Source of the DNA: Actinomycetospora cinnamomea
GTDB taxonomy: Bacteria > Actinomycetota > Actinomycetes > Mycobacteriales > Pseudonocardiaceae
Reading direction: 5' to 3'
Assembly (NCBI RefSeq): GCF_003096675.1
Contig: NZ_QEKW01000007.1
Coordinates: forward strand, 186,001-250,000
Length of the DNA: 64,000 nucleotides
Shown: piece after piece, positions 48,770-58,026 of the stretch
How the letters are laid out: every line of letters begins with the position of its first letter
Position numbering within the stretch: position 1 is the stretch's first letter
Translations under genes and position numbers: made by a program
The notes under the pieces: model-generated
The model's input: only the letters and a program-made list of their open reading frames with translations
What the model was told of the DNA's origin: nothing
The model's database searches: none

Positions 48770-49612
48770 GTGCGGTTCCTGCTCCGGCCCGGGTGGATCG
48801 CGCTGACGCTCGCCGTGGCCGCGTTCGCCTTCGCCTGCTACTACCTGCTCGCGCCGTGGCAGTTCCACCGCGGCGACGAGCGCGACAGCGTCAACGCGGC
48901 GCTCGCCCGCGGGGTCGCGACGGCGCCGGTCCCCCGCAGCGACCTCGTGGCCCCCGGCACCGCGCCGCCGGCCGAGGCGGCCTGGCGCCAGGTCGTCGTC
49001 ACCGGCACGTACCGCCCCGAGGGCGAGGTGCTCGTGCGCCTGCGCAGCGTCGACGGCCACCCCGCGATGGAGGTCATGACACCGCTGACCACCACCGCCG
49101 GCGAGACCGTGCTCGTCGACCGCGGGTACGTGCGTACCGACAGCGCCGGCACCCTCCCGCCGATCCCGCCCCCACCCGGCGGCACCGTGACCGTCACCGG
49201 CTACCAGCGCCTCGACGAGGGCGCGCCCAGCCGGCCCATGGTCGTCGACGACGGCCGGCGCCAGGTCTACGCCGCGAACGCCGCGGCCGTGTCCGAGGCC
49301 GGCGGCGTCCCGGCGAGCCCGGGATACCTCCAGCTGCTCCCCGACCAGCCGGGCGTGATCACCGCCGTCCCGCTGCCCCCGCCCGACCCGAACCCGTCGT
49401 ACTCCTACGCCTGGCAGTGGCTGATCTTCGGGCTGATGGCCGTCGGGGCGTGGATCTACTTCGCGCGCCTGGAGTACCGGCGCGCCCGCGGCCTCGACCC
49501 CCGCCCCCGGCGCGACGACCAGGACCCCCGCGACGCCGCCGACGGGACGCCGTGGGACGCGCGCCCGACGAGCACGGAACAGAAGCTCGCCGACCGCTAC
49601 GGGCGGCGCTGA
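48770..49612 (+). CDS. SURF1-family cytochrome oxidase assembly protein
   Basis: A 280-residue protein with two membrane helices (about 9-27 and 217-236) flanking an extracytoplasmic domain. The N-terminal LLAPWQFHRGDER and WRQVVVTGTYRPEGEVLVRLR are typical SURF1 segments. SURF1 assists heme a insertion into the aa3 oxidase. The C-terminus is a charged cytoplasmic tail. Its 3' end overlaps the convergent cobD gene by 16 bp. Confidence 0.92.
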   Translation: MRFLLRPGWIALTLAVAAFAFACYYLLAPWQFHRGDERDSVNAALARGVATAPVPRSDLVAPGTAPPAEAAWRQVVVTGTYRPEGEVLVRLRSVDGHPAMEVMTPLTTTAGETVLVDRGYVRTDSAGTLPPIPPPPGGTVTVTGYQRLDEGAPSRPMVVDDGRRQVYAANAAAVSEAGGVPASPGYLQLLPDQPGVITAVPLPPPDPNPSYSYAWQWLIFGLMAVGAWIYFARLEYRRARGLDPRPRRDDQDPRDAADGTPWDARPTSTEQKLADRYGRR

Positions 49613-50589
49613 GCGGGGGCTCCCCCGATGTCCGACGCGAGCGTGGCAACCACGCCGAGCAGGGCCGTGGCGAGCCCGACGAGGCGGGACAGGCGGACGG
49701 CACGGGCGAGGTCGGGGACGGCTGGGGGGCGGCCGTCGCCGAGCACGGGCCGGTCCTGCACGCCGTAGGGGTACACGGTGCGCCCGCCGAGGCGCAGGCC
49801 GAGCGCGCCGGCGAACGACGCCTCCACGGGCCCGGCGTTGGGGCTCGGGTGGGCCGGGGCGTCGCGGCGCCACGCACGCCACGCCGCCGCGGGACGCCCG
49901 CCGACCAGCGGGGCGCACGCCGCGGTGAGCAGCGCCGACACCCGCGCGGGCACCACGCCGGCGATGTCGTCGGCCCGCGCCGAGGCCCAGCCGAAGCGGG
50001 CGTACCGCGCCGAGCGGTGCCCCACCATCGCGTCCAGGGTGTTCACCGCCCGGTGTCCCAGCAGGCCCGGCACCCCGGCGAGCGCACCCCACACGAGCGG
50101 CGCGACCACCGCGTCCGCGGTGTTCTCCGCGACCGACTCGAGCGCCGCGCGGGCCAGGCCGTCGGCGTCGAGGGCGGAGGGGTCGCGCCCGCACAGGTGG
50201 GGCAGCCGGTGACGGGCGGCGGCGACGTCCCCACGGTCGAGCGAGGCGCCCATCGCCGCCCCCTCGGCCGCCAGCGACGTCCCACCCAGCACGGCCCAGG
50301 TGGCGAGCGCGGTGAGCCCGGCGTGCACGGCGGGGCGTGCCCGGCGTTCGGCCAGGACGCCCAGGCCGACCGCCCCGCCCACGAGCGCCGCGGCGTAGGC
50401 GACGCCGGGGCCGCGTCGGTCGGCCCACCACCGCCGCTCCAGCCACGTCGCCACCCGGCCGAACGCCGCCACCGGGTGGCCCCGCCGTGGGTCGCCGAGC
50501 AGCGCGTCGGCGAGGACCCCGAGCGCGAGGCCCAGCGCCCGCGTGCGCGCGAGGGGCACGCTGCGCAGGGGCCGGCGCCCGTCGATCAT
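49597..50589 (-). CDS. cobD: Adenosylcobinamide-phosphate synthase (CobD/CbiB)
   Basis: A 330-residue membrane protein of the CobD/CbiB family, which attaches aminopropanol phosphate to adenosylcobyric acid in late cobalamin synthesis. Family segments include LGVLADALLGDPRRGHPVAAFGR, ESVAENTADAVVAPLVWGALAG, FGWASARADDIAGVVPARV and AHPSPNAGPVEASFAGAL. ATG 50589 is chosen; a frame extension to 50637 adds a basic stretch. No other cobalamin gene is adjacent and no B12 riboswitch was found upstream. Confidence 0.93.
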   Translation of the reverse strand: MIDGRRPLRSVPLARTRALGLALGVLADALLGDPRRGHPVAAFGRVATWLERRWWADRRGPGVAYAAALVGGAVGLGVLAERRARPAVHAGLTALATWAVLGGTSLAAEGAAMGASLDRGDVAAARHRLPHLCGRDPSALDADGLARAALESVAENTADAVVAPLVWGALAGVPGLLGHRAVNTLDAMVGHRSARYARFGWASARADDIAGVVPARVSALLTAACAPLVGGRPAAAWRAWRRDAPAHPSPNAGPVEASFAGALGLRLGGRTVYPYGVQDRPVLGDGRPPAVPDLARAVRLSRLVGLATALLGVVATLASDIGGAPAQRRP

Positions 50590-50678
50590 GCGCACCGTGC
50601 CCCTCGCGAGCGCGCTGTGACGACGTCGACCCCGCACGCCGCCATGATCGCAGGCGGTCGCGTGACAGGGTGGTCGCC

Positions 50679-51341
50679 GTGGGTTTCAGCGACGAACTCT
50701 GGACCTCGGGCGCCGGGGTGTACGAACGGGTCCGCGAGCACCCCTTCCTCACCGGGCTGGCCGACGGGACGCTCCCCCACGCGGCGTTCCGGCACTTCGT
50801 CGTGCAGGACGCCCACTACCTACGCGGGTTCGCGCGGGCGCTCGCCCTCCTGGGGGCCCGCGCGCCCGGCGAGGCCGACACGGTGATGTTCGCCCAGCAC
50901 GCCGCCGGCGCGATCGCGGCCGAGCAGGACATGCACGCCGAGCTCGCCGACGCGCTCGGACTCACCGCCGAGCAGGCGGCCGCCGAGCCGGTGGCCCCCA
51001 CGACGACGGCCTACACGAGCTATCTCCTCGCCACGTGCCACGGCGGGTCGTTCGCCGAGGGCCTGGGCGCCGTGCTGCCGTGCTACTGGATCTACGCGCG
51101 CGTCGGCGAGGCGCTGCTCGAGGGGTCGTCCCCCGACCCGCTCTACGCCCGTTGGATCGCGATGTACGGCGGCGAGGAGTTCCAGGCCGTCGTCGACGCC
51201 GTGCTGGCGCTGACCGACCGCCTCGGGCCGGCCCTCGGCGACGCCGAGCGCGAGCGCGTCCGCGAGCACTACGTGACGACCTGCCGCTACGAGTGGATGT
51301 TCTGGGACGCCGCGTGGCGCCAGGAGACCTGGCCGGTCTGA
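50679..51341 (+). CDS. tenA: TenA-family thiaminase/aminopyrimidine aminohydrolase
   Basis: A 220-residue all-helical protein. Diagnostic segments are FRHFVVQDAHYL, AAEQDMHAE, LPCYWIYARVGEALLE (catalytic Cys) and YEWMFWDAAW near the end. TenA proteins salvage pyrimidine breakdown products of thiamine. GTG 50679 is preferred; GTG 50670 is also in frame. No TPP riboswitch is seen. It may belong to a different subgroup if the downstream substrate differs. Confidence 0.92.
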   Translation: MGFSDELWTSGAGVYERVREHPFLTGLADGTLPHAAFRHFVVQDAHYLRGFARALALLGARAPGEADTVMFAQHAAGAIAAEQDMHAELADALGLTAEQAAAEPVAPTTTAYTSYLLATCHGGSFAEGLGAVLPCYWIYARVGEALLEGSSPDPLYARWIAMYGGEEFQAVVDAVLALTDRLGPALGDAERERVREHYVTTCRYEWMFWDAAWRQETWPV

Positions 51342-51345
51342 GCCG

Positions 51346-51681
51346 TCACCCCGCGGGTCGCCGCAGCACGAACCGCGTCTCGACGACGTGGGGGGCCGTG
51401 CCGACTCCGAGCCCCGGCGCACTCGGGACCAGCGCGTTCTGCGGGCCGGCGAACGCGACGACCTCCCAGCCCTGCTTCCCGAGGCGGTTGAGCTGCTCGG
51501 CGTACACGCGGGCCCAGGCCACCCGGTAGGGCCGGTACTCCTCGAGGATCAGCTCGCCCGAGGGCCCGATCGCGTAGATCTGCCACTCGGCGCTGTCGCC
51601 CCGCTCGCCCGCCGCGGCGTCGCCGTCGTCGAGCCCCACCGCGGAGATCTCCAGCGTCGCGTACTCCCAGCAGGCGTCCAC
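51346..51681 (-). CDS. DUF4177-like small protein
   Basis: A 111-residue protein beginning with GTG 51681 (VDACWEYATLEISAV) and containing LNRLGKQGWEVVAFAGPQN and a final ETRFVLRRP. The WEY...LGxxGWE...FVLxRP pattern is that of small DUF4177-type proteins of unknown role. It converges on tenA with a 4-bp gap. Confidence 0.7.
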   Translation of the reverse strand: MDACWEYATLEISAVGLDDGDAAAGERGDSAEWQIYAIGPSGELILEEYRPYRVAWARVYAEQLNRLGKQGWEVVAFAGPQNALVPSAPGLGVGTAPHVVETRFVLRRPAG

Positions 51682-51707
51682 CGGCCGACCCTAACCGCGC
51701 CCTCGGC

Positions 51708-52079
51708 TCAGGACGCGCGCCGACCGCGGCGCCCACGCGGCGCGCCCTCGAGGGCGGCGGCGCGCGCGGTCTCGGTGGCCCGGACGGTGGCCCGCGCCGC
51801 GCGGGCCGTCCGCGCCCGTCGCAGCGCCGACGTCCGTCCCGCCGCCGGTCCCCCGCGGACGCGCTCCGGTGCCGTACCCAGCGTGGTGATCGTGCGCCCC
51901 GACCCCGCGGGCGGCGTGGGGCCCGGGTCGGTCAGCAGGACGCCGGCCATCTTGACCAGGAGACCGCCGACGATGAGGGCCGGGCCGAGGACGAGCGCGC
52001 CGGGCACCCCGAGCGCGAGCACCGCGATACCGGCGGCGAGGAGGAGCAGGCCCCCGAACAACAGGAGAGCAGACCGCAC
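51708..52079 (-). CDS. Small membrane protein, hypothetical
   Basis: A 123-residue protein with two membrane helices in the first 50 residues (LLLFGGLLLLAAGIAVLAL and ALIVGGLLVKMAGVLL) and a basic, Ala/Arg-rich cytoplasmic tail. The GTG start at 52079 places the first helix at the N-terminus. No family assigned. Confidence 0.6.
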   Translation of the reverse strand: MRSALLLFGGLLLLAAGIAVLALGVPGALVLGPALIVGGLLVKMAGVLLTDPGPTPPAGSGRTITTLGTAPERVRGGPAAGRTSALRRARTARAARATVRATETARAAALEGAPRGRRGRRAS

Positions 52080-52203
52080 CCCGCCACGCTACGTGGTACT
52101 CGAACGCTCAGCAGGGGGCCGATCGGGGCAACGCACCCGCGCCGGCGGCGATGACGATCGCACGACGGGGTCGTAGGCTGGCGCGAACCGTCTGGGAGGA
52201 CAC

Positions 52204-52440
52204 ATGGAGTTCGCGGTCCGCTACGTCAACGGCCCCCTGCAGGGCCAGGGCGCCATCACGGTGCCCGACGACGCCGGGGAGGAGCCCCCGCTGCTCCAGC
52301 GGATCCCGCTGCCGAGCCAGGAGCACGGGCTGCGGCGCACGGTGTCGGACAGCGTCGGCGCGCAGCAGCACGTCATCTACGAGCGGACGAACTACAACGA
52401 GGCCGGCGAGTGGGAGTTCACGCTGGTCCGCATCGAGTAG
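52204..52440 (+). CDS. Small conserved protein, hypothetical
   Basis: A 78-residue protein (MEFAVRYVNGPLQGQGAITVPDDAGEEPP...YERTNYNEAGEWEFTLVRIE) with GGGAGGA just upstream of the ATG. Predicted small beta-rich fold. No known function. It is followed 16 bp later by the acetyltransferase gene and may be in its operon. Confidence 0.7.
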   Translation: MEFAVRYVNGPLQGQGAITVPDDAGEEPPLLQRIPLPSQEHGLRRTVSDSVGAQQHVIYERTNYNEAGEWEFTLVRIE

Positions 52441-52456
52441 GGCAGGATCGCCCACC

Positions 52457-53014
52457 GTGTCCACCGAGCGCACCGGCACCGGCCCCGAGACCGAGACCCC
52501 GGGCGTGCTGCGTCCAGCCGTCGCCGACGACGCCGGGCGGGTCGCCGCGATCTTCGCGGGCTACGTCCTGCACTCGATCGCCACGTTCGTCGAGGACCCG
52601 CCGCCGGACGACGTCTGGCGCGAGCGCATCGCCGACGCCGGGCGGGGGCGGCCGTTCCTCGTGGCCGAGGTCGACGGCCAGGTCGAGGGCTTCGCCTACG
52701 TGGCGCGGTTCCGCCCGCACGCCGCCTACCGCTACACGGTCGAGGACTCGATCTACATCGCGCCGGAGGCCGCCGGGCGCGGGCTGGGCTCACGCCTGCT
52801 CGCGGGCCTCCTCGAGGCGCTGCGCGGCACCGAGGTCCGCCAGGTCGTGGCGGTGATCGCCATGCTCGCGGGCGCCCGGCACGACACCCCCTCGACGGTG
52901 CTGCACCGCCGGCTGGGGTTCGTCGAGGTCGGGCGCATGCCGTCGGTGGGCTACAAGACCGGCCAGTGGGCGGACACCGTGCTCATGCAGGCCGACCTGC
53001 GCCCGGACGGCTGA
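52457..53014 (+). CDS. GNAT-family N-acetyltransferase (phosphinothricin acetyltransferase-like)
   Basis: A 185-residue acetyltransferase. LRPAVADDAGRVAAIFAGYVLHSIATFVEDPP resembles the N-terminus of the Pat/Bar subgroup; the acetyl-CoA loop is EAAGRGLGSRLLAG, and LHRRLGFVEVGRMPSVGYKTGQW matches that subgroup's C-terminus. It may acetylate methionine sulfoximine-like or phosphinothricin-like compounds, or an unknown amine. The GTG start is at 52457. Confidence 0.88.
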   Translation: MSTERTGTGPETETPGVLRPAVADDAGRVAAIFAGYVLHSIATFVEDPPPDDVWRERIADAGRGRPFLVAEVDGQVEGFAYVARFRPHAAYRYTVEDSIYIAPEAAGRGLGSRLLAGLLEALRGTEVRQVVAVIAMLAGARHDTPSTVLHRRLGFVEVGRMPSVGYKTGQWADTVLMQADLRPDG

Positions 53015-53075
53015 GCCGGGGCGCCCGCGGGCCGCACCCGGTGTCGGGCGCCCGCGACCGGGATACGGTCTCCTC

Positions 53076-54512
53076 GTGGCGGCATCCCAGGCACCCGAGG
53101 CACCCGAGGCCCCCGACCCCATCGTCTTCGTCCTGTTCGGGGCGACCGGCGACCTGGCCCGGCGCCTGGTCCTGCCGTCGTTCTTCCGCCTCGCACTGGA
53201 GGGCCTGCTGCCGGCGGAGTGGCGCCTGATCGGCAGCGGACGTCGCCGCAAGACCGACGACGAGTTCCGCGACGACGTGCACGCCGCGCTCGAGGAGTTC
53301 GGCTCGACGAGGCCGGCCGACGGGCCGTGGCACGCGTTCTCCGCGCGGCTGCGCTTCGCCGGCGGCGGCTTCACCGCCGACGACCCGGGCGACCTCCTCG
53401 ACCGCATCGGCGAGGCCCGCGACGAGATCGGCGCGGACGCGCGCCTCGTGCACTACCTCGGCCTGCCGCCGCAGACGTTCGCCGACTACACGCGGGCCAT
53501 CGGGGCGCACGGCGTCGCCGAGGGCGCCCGCGTGGTGTACGAGAAGCCGTTCGGGACGTCACTGGAGGGCTTCCGGGCCCTCGACGAGGTCGTGCACGAC
53601 GTGCTCGACGAGTCCCAGGTCTTCCGCATCGACCACTTCCTGGGCAAGGAGGCGACGCAGGAGCTGCGGGCGCTGCGCTTCGCCAACGGGCTGTTCGGCA
53701 GCTCCTGGGACCGCCACCACGTCGCCGCGGTGCAGATCGACGTGCCCGAGACCCTCGACGTCCGTGACCGCGCCCAGTTCTACGACAGCACCGGCGCCGC
53801 GCTCGACATGCTCGTGACCCACCTCTTCCAGGTGGCCGCCGAGGTGGCGATGGAGCCGCCGGCGTCGCTGGACGCCGACGACGTCTCCGAGGCCCGCGCC
53901 GAGGCGGTGCGCGCCTTCCGCCCGCTGACGCGCGACGAGGTGGTCCGGGGGCAGTTCGACGGCTACCGCGACATCCCCGACGTCGCCGCCGACTCCACCA
54001 CGGAGACGTTCGTGGCCGCCCGTCTCTGGATCGACAGCGAGCGCTGGCGCGGCGTGCCGTTCCTCCTGCGCACGGGTAAGCGGATGGCCGCGAGCCACCA
54101 GAAGGTCAACCTGGTGTTCCGTGACCCGGAGGACTGCCCGCTGCCCGAGGGCGGGCTGCCGCACCGCGGCAACGTGCTGTGCTTCGACCTCGCGGGCGAC
54201 GGCGCGCTGGCGCTGTCGATGAACGTCAAGACCCCCGGCGCCACGATGGAGCTGGGCACCGCGTGGACCCAGATCCCGCTGGACAGCCTCTCCGGCGGCG
54301 ACCCGCTGCCGCCGTACACGCGGTTGATCCACGACGTGCTGCTCGGCGACCGGGCCCTGTTCACCCGCCCCGACGGGCTCGAGGACGTGTGGATCGCGGC
54401 CGCCGACGTGCTCGACGACCATCGGCAGCCGGAGCCCTACGAGCCCGGCAGCTGGGGACCGAAGGACGCCCAGCGCCTGGCCGAGCCCGTCGGCTGGGTG
54501 CTCCCCGGCTGA
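53076..54512 (+). CDS. zwf: Glucose-6-phosphate dehydrogenase
   Basis: A 478-residue enzyme of the oxidative pentose phosphate pathway. The NADP-binding loop is FGATGDLARR, the active-site segment RIDHFLGKEATQEL, with EKPFG before it and the C-terminal substrate/cofactor region RTGKRMAASHQKVNLVF. Length is slightly short of 500 but all motifs are present. It is not next to tal, tkt or opcA, so it may be a second isozyme outside the main pentose phosphate cluster. The GTG start is at 53076. Confidence 0.93.
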   Translation: MAASQAPEAPEAPDPIVFVLFGATGDLARRLVLPSFFRLALEGLLPAEWRLIGSGRRRKTDDEFRDDVHAALEEFGSTRPADGPWHAFSARLRFAGGGFTADDPGDLLDRIGEARDEIGADARLVHYLGLPPQTFADYTRAIGAHGVAEGARVVYEKPFGTSLEGFRALDEVVHDVLDESQVFRIDHFLGKEATQELRALRFANGLFGSSWDRHHVAAVQIDVPETLDVRDRAQFYDSTGAALDMLVTHLFQVAAEVAMEPPASLDADDVSEARAEAVRAFRPLTRDEVVRGQFDGYRDIPDVAADSTTETFVAARLWIDSERWRGVPFLLRTGKRMAASHQKVNLVFRDPEDCPLPEGGLPHRGNVLCFDLAGDGALALSMNVKTPGATMELGTAWTQIPLDSLSGGDPLPPYTRLIHDVLLGDRALFTRPDGLEDVWIAAADVLDDHRQPEPYEPGSWGPKDAQRLAEPVGWVLPG

Positions 54513-54513
54513 C

Positions 54514-54563
54514 CCCACGTGCGTGATCTTCCGAGCTATAGCTCAGAAGATCACGCACGTGGG
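54514..54563. terminator. Bidirectional terminator: 18-bp perfect inverted repeat around a 12-bp palindrome
   Basis: CCCACGTGCGTGATCTTC (54514-54531) and its exact reverse complement (54546-54563) enclose GAGCTATAGCTC, itself a perfect palindrome. It sits between the converging stop codons of zwf (54512) and the molybdenum hydroxylase gene (54567). Confidence 0.8.
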
Positions 54564-54566
54564 TCG

Positions 54567-56954
54567 TCAGTGCTGCGACGCCGGCTCGCCCGCGTACTCG
54601 GGGCCGGCGGCCTGGCGCTCGGCGGGGTCCTCCGCCGTCTGGTCCTGGGACGCGCCCTGGATCGCGCGCCACACGGCCTCGGGGGTCAACGGCATGTCGA
54701 TGTGCCGCACGCCCAGGTGCGACAGGGCGTCGACGACGGCGTTGTGCACCGCCGGCGTCGAGCCGATCGTCCCCGACTCCCCGATGCCCTTCGCGCCGAT
54801 CGGGTTGAGGTGGGTCGGGGTCTCGGTGTTCGACACCTCGAACGAGCACAGGTCGGCCGCCGACGGGATGACGTAGGACGCGAGGTTGCCCGAGGTCGGG
54901 TTGCCGTCCTCGTCGTAAGTCACCCGCTCGTAGAGCGCCTGCGCGATGCCCTGCGCGATGCCCCCGTGTTGCTGGCCGGCGACGAGCATCGGGTTGAGGA
55001 TGCGCCCCGCGTCGTCGACGGCGACGTGGCGACGCTGGCGCACCATGCCGGTGTCGGTGTCCACCTCGACGACGGCGATGTGCGAGCCGAACGGGAAGCT
55101 CGACTGGCCCTGCTTGAAGTCGAGCTCCTCGAGCAGCGGGCCCTTCGCCCCGTCCTCGGAGCCCGTCCCGTCCTCGGCCGCGGTGGCCACCTGCGCCCAG
55201 GTGATCTCCCGGTCGGCGATGCCGCGCACCCCGAAGCCGCCGTCCGTCTGCTCGATGTCCTCGACCGCGGCCTCGAGCAGGTGCGCGGCGATCTCGCGGG
55301 CCCGCCCGACCAGCTGCTCCGAGGCGTTGTGGATCGCGCTGCCGCCGGTCTGCAGCGAGCGCGAGCCCAGCGTCCCCGCCCCGCTGCGCACCAGCGCGGT
55401 GTCGGACTGGACGACCTTGACCTTCTCCATCGGCACCCCGAGCACCCCGGCGGCGAGCTGCGCGTACGCGGTCTCGTGGCCCTGCCCGTGGGCGCTCGTG
55501 CCGGCCATGACGGTGAAGGTGCCGTCGGGGTGGGCCTGCGCCGAGCCGTACTCGCCGTCCAGGCCGAGCGGCGCGGTGACCTCGACGTACGACGCGACGC
55601 CGATGCCGAGCACGGTCGGCCCGCCCGCGGCGCGGCGGCGCTCCTGCTCGGCGCGGAGGTCGTCGTAGCCCGCGGCCCGCTTCACCGCCTCCAGCGCCTT
55701 CTCGTGCTCGGCGTTGTCGTACTCGGCGCCGGTGAGGCTGGTCATCGGGAACGCGTCGGGCTGCAGGAAGTTCTTCCGCCGCATCTCGAGCGGGTCGACG
55801 CCGATCTCGTCGGCGGCCATGTCGATGATCCGCTCGAGGAGCTGCGTGGCCTCGGGGCGCCCGGCGCCGCGGTAGGCGCCCGTCGTCGTGGTGTTGGTGG
55901 TGACCGTCCTCCACGAGAAGTCGATGGCGGGGATGTCGTAGACGCCCTGGGCCATCAGCTGCGTGAGGCTCGGCAGGATCGTGCCGACGGCCGGGTACGC
56001 GCCGCCGTCGCCGGTGACCGACGCGCGCAGCCCGACGATGCGCCCGTCGCGCTTGACGCCGAGCTCCACGTGCTGCACCTGGGCGCGGCCGTGGACCATC
56101 GAGAGCATGTTCTCCGAGCGGGTCTCGGTCCAGCGCACGGGGCGGCCCAGCACCATCGCCGCGCGGGCCGCGATCGAGTACTCCGGGTACGCGGTGGCCT
56201 TGGGGCCGAACCCGCCGCCGACCCGGGGGGCGATGACGCGGACCTGCTCGGCGTCCAGCCCCAGATCCGACGCCAGGGCGTCGCGCGCCCCGTGCGGGGT
56301 CTGTACCGAGAGCCAGAGGGTGACGCCGTCCTCGGGCTCACCGGGCACGGCGACGCAGGCGTTGGGCTCCATCGGCACGCCGGCGAGGCGCTGGTTGTGG
56401 AAGGTGCCGGACACGACGACGTCGGCGGTGTCGAAGATGCCCTCGACCTCGCCGGTCCCGGCACCGGCGACCACGTTCGACCCGTGCTCGGAGAAGACCA
56501 CCGGGGCGTCCTCGGCGAGCGCCTCCTCGATGCCGACGACCGCGGGCAGCGGCTCGATGTCGGGGAACACCGCCTCCGCGGCGTCGAGCGCCTGCCCGGC
56601 GGTCTCGGCGACCACCGCGGCGACGATGTCGCCGACGAAGCGCACGCGCCCGCGCGCCAGCGGCGGGCGCGACATCGCCTCGGGGACGACGCCGGGCAGG
56701 CCGGGACGGTCGGCGATCTCGAGGTCGCCGTCGGTGTAGACGCCGACCACGCCCGGCTTCGCGCGGGCCTCCTCCACGTCGACGCTGTTCAGCGTCCCGT
56801 GGGCGATGGGGGAACGCACGAAGACGACGTGGTACGCGCCCTCGATCGGCAGGTCGCCGGTGTAGCGCTCCGCGCCGGTGATGAGCCCCTGGTCCTCGGT
56901 GCGCTTCACCGAGTGACCGAAGATCGAGCCGGACCTGGGCGGGGTGATGGTCAT
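54567..56954 (-). CDS. Molybdenum hydroxylase large subunit, CoxL form II-like
   Basis: A 795-residue xanthine dehydrogenase-family protein binding molybdopterin cytosine dinucleotide. Signature segments include RVGGGFGPKA, the active-site loop AYRGAGR, SAHGQGHET and the C-terminal GAKGIGESG with the catalytic Glu. The AYRGAGR loop marks form II; true CO dehydrogenases carry AYXCSFR, so CO oxidation is unlikely. The small 2Fe-2S and medium FAD subunits usually encoded alongside are absent nearby. It overlaps the hydratase gene upstream by four bases (ATGA). Confidence 0.9.
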   Translation of the reverse strand: MTITPPRSGSIFGHSVKRTEDQGLITGAERYTGDLPIEGAYHVVFVRSPIAHGTLNSVDVEEARAKPGVVGVYTDGDLEIADRPGLPGVVPEAMSRPPLARGRVRFVGDIVAAVVAETAGQALDAAEAVFPDIEPLPAVVGIEEALAEDAPVVFSEHGSNVVAGAGTGEVEGIFDTADVVVSGTFHNQRLAGVPMEPNACVAVPGEPEDGVTLWLSVQTPHGARDALASDLGLDAEQVRVIAPRVGGGFGPKATAYPEYSIAARAAMVLGRPVRWTETRSENMLSMVHGRAQVQHVELGVKRDGRIVGLRASVTGDGGAYPAVGTILPSLTQLMAQGVYDIPAIDFSWRTVTTNTTTTGAYRGAGRPEATQLLERIIDMAADEIGVDPLEMRRKNFLQPDAFPMTSLTGAEYDNAEHEKALEAVKRAAGYDDLRAEQERRRAAGGPTVLGIGVASYVEVTAPLGLDGEYGSAQAHPDGTFTVMAGTSAHGQGHETAYAQLAAGVLGVPMEKVKVVQSDTALVRSGAGTLGSRSLQTGGSAIHNASEQLVGRAREIAAHLLEAAVEDIEQTDGGFGVRGIADREITWAQVATAAEDGTGSEDGAKGPLLEELDFKQGQSSFPFGSHIAVVEVDTDTGMVRQRRHVAVDDAGRILNPMLVAGQQHGGIAQGIAQALYERVTYDEDGNPTSGNLASYVIPSAADLCSFEVSNTETPTHLNPIGAKGIGESGTIGSTPAVHNAVVDALSHLGVRHIDMPLTPEAVWRAIQGASQDQTAEDPAERQAAGPEYAGEPASQH

Positions 56955-57871
56955 CGCCGGTGCTCCTGGGTGTCGAGAGTGATGGTGGCGGTGATCGAGG
57001 GAGGTGCTCCGGGGACACCGCCCGCGACCCGGAGGGCGGTGCCGCCGTCGGCCGTGCCGTCGGAGGGGGCGGGGTCCGGGAGGTGGTCGGCGCGGACCGT
57101 CGCCCCCGCGAACGCCGGCCGCGCGAGGCGGTAGTCGCACCGGGCGAGGCCCCGGCCGGCGCGGTGTCGGCGGGGCACCTCGGCCAGCATGAGCGCGAGC
57201 AGCGGTCCGTGCACGACGAGACCCGGGTAGCCCTCCACGGCCGTCGCGTACGGCGCGTCGTAGTGGATCCGGTGCGGGTTGTGGGTCAGCGCGCTGAAGC
57301 GGAACAGCAGCGTCTCCGACGGGAACAGCTCGACGGCCTCGGGGCTCGGGTCCGGCGCCGGGCCGGGCTCCTCGTCCGGGACCGTCCCCCGCGCCGTGCC
57401 CGGCGGCTGCGCGCGGTAGACGACGTCCTGCTCCTCGACGACGAGCACCTCGTCACCGGTGCCGTCCCGATCGAACTCGTGGCGCAGGGTCACCAGCAGC
57501 ATGGCCCCGCTGCGGCCGTGCTTGACCTCGCGGCGGACCAGCGAGGACGTCTTCCGCAGCGTCTCCCCCACCCGCATCGGGCGGTGCACCGCGAGGCGCC
57601 CGCCGGCGACCATGCGACGCCGGTGCGGGATCGGCGGGAGGAACGTGCCGGCGGCGGGGTGGCCGTCGTCGCCGAGCTCGTCCTGGCGGGGGTGGTCGAG
57701 GAAGCCGAACCAGTGCCAGAAGGGCGGCAGCTCCTCGCCCTCGGCGGCGACGGGTGGCAGGTCGAGCAGGCTCGAGAACGCGGCGACGGCCCAGGCCGTC
57801 GTCGCACCCGTCGTCGACTCCGGCGCCGGCGACCAGTCGGCCGCCACCGCCGCGAGATCGACCTCGCCCAC
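56951..57871 (-). CDS. MaoC-like / HTD2-type hydratase (FAS1-like dehydratase domain)
   Basis: A 306-residue double-hotdog protein. The first half has FLPPIPHRRRMVAGGRLAVHRPMRVGETL; the second has FRFSALTHNPHRIHYDAPYATAVEGYPGLVVHGPLLALM, the MaoC hydratase motif with Asp and His. Such proteins hydrate enoyl- or mesaconyl-CoA. GTG 57871 has AGGAGG upstream. The four-base overlap with the molybdenum hydroxylase gene suggests a common pathway, perhaps oxidation of an aromatic or alkyl acyl-CoA. Confidence 0.85.
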   Translation of the reverse strand: MGEVDLAAVAADWSPAPESTTGATTAWAVAAFSSLLDLPPVAAEGEELPPFWHWFGFLDHPRQDELGDDGHPAAGTFLPPIPHRRRMVAGGRLAVHRPMRVGETLRKTSSLVRREVKHGRSGAMLLVTLRHEFDRDGTGDEVLVVEEQDVVYRAQPPGTARGTVPDEEPGPAPDPSPEAVELFPSETLLFRFSALTHNPHRIHYDAPYATAVEGYPGLVVHGPLLALMLAEVPRRHRAGRGLARCDYRLARPAFAGATVRADHLPDPAPSDGTADGGTALRVAGGVPGAPPSITATITLDTQEHRR

Positions 57872-58026
57872 GCGTCCTCCTCGTCGCCCCTGTCGGCGAC
57901 GACAGAAGATCAGATGCGCACGGCCGCGTCGAGTCCGGTTCCGGTGTGCGGGAGCGCTGGACGCGCGGCCGCGTGCCCGACGACGATCCCGCCCGTGGCA
58001 CCGACGTCTTCCGGCGCGCTCAGCGC

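Noticed and set aside
50590-50678. TPP or cobalamin riboswitch between cobD and tenA
   Set aside because: The 89-bp gap is too short and lacks the TPP box (CUGAGA) and the B12 box.
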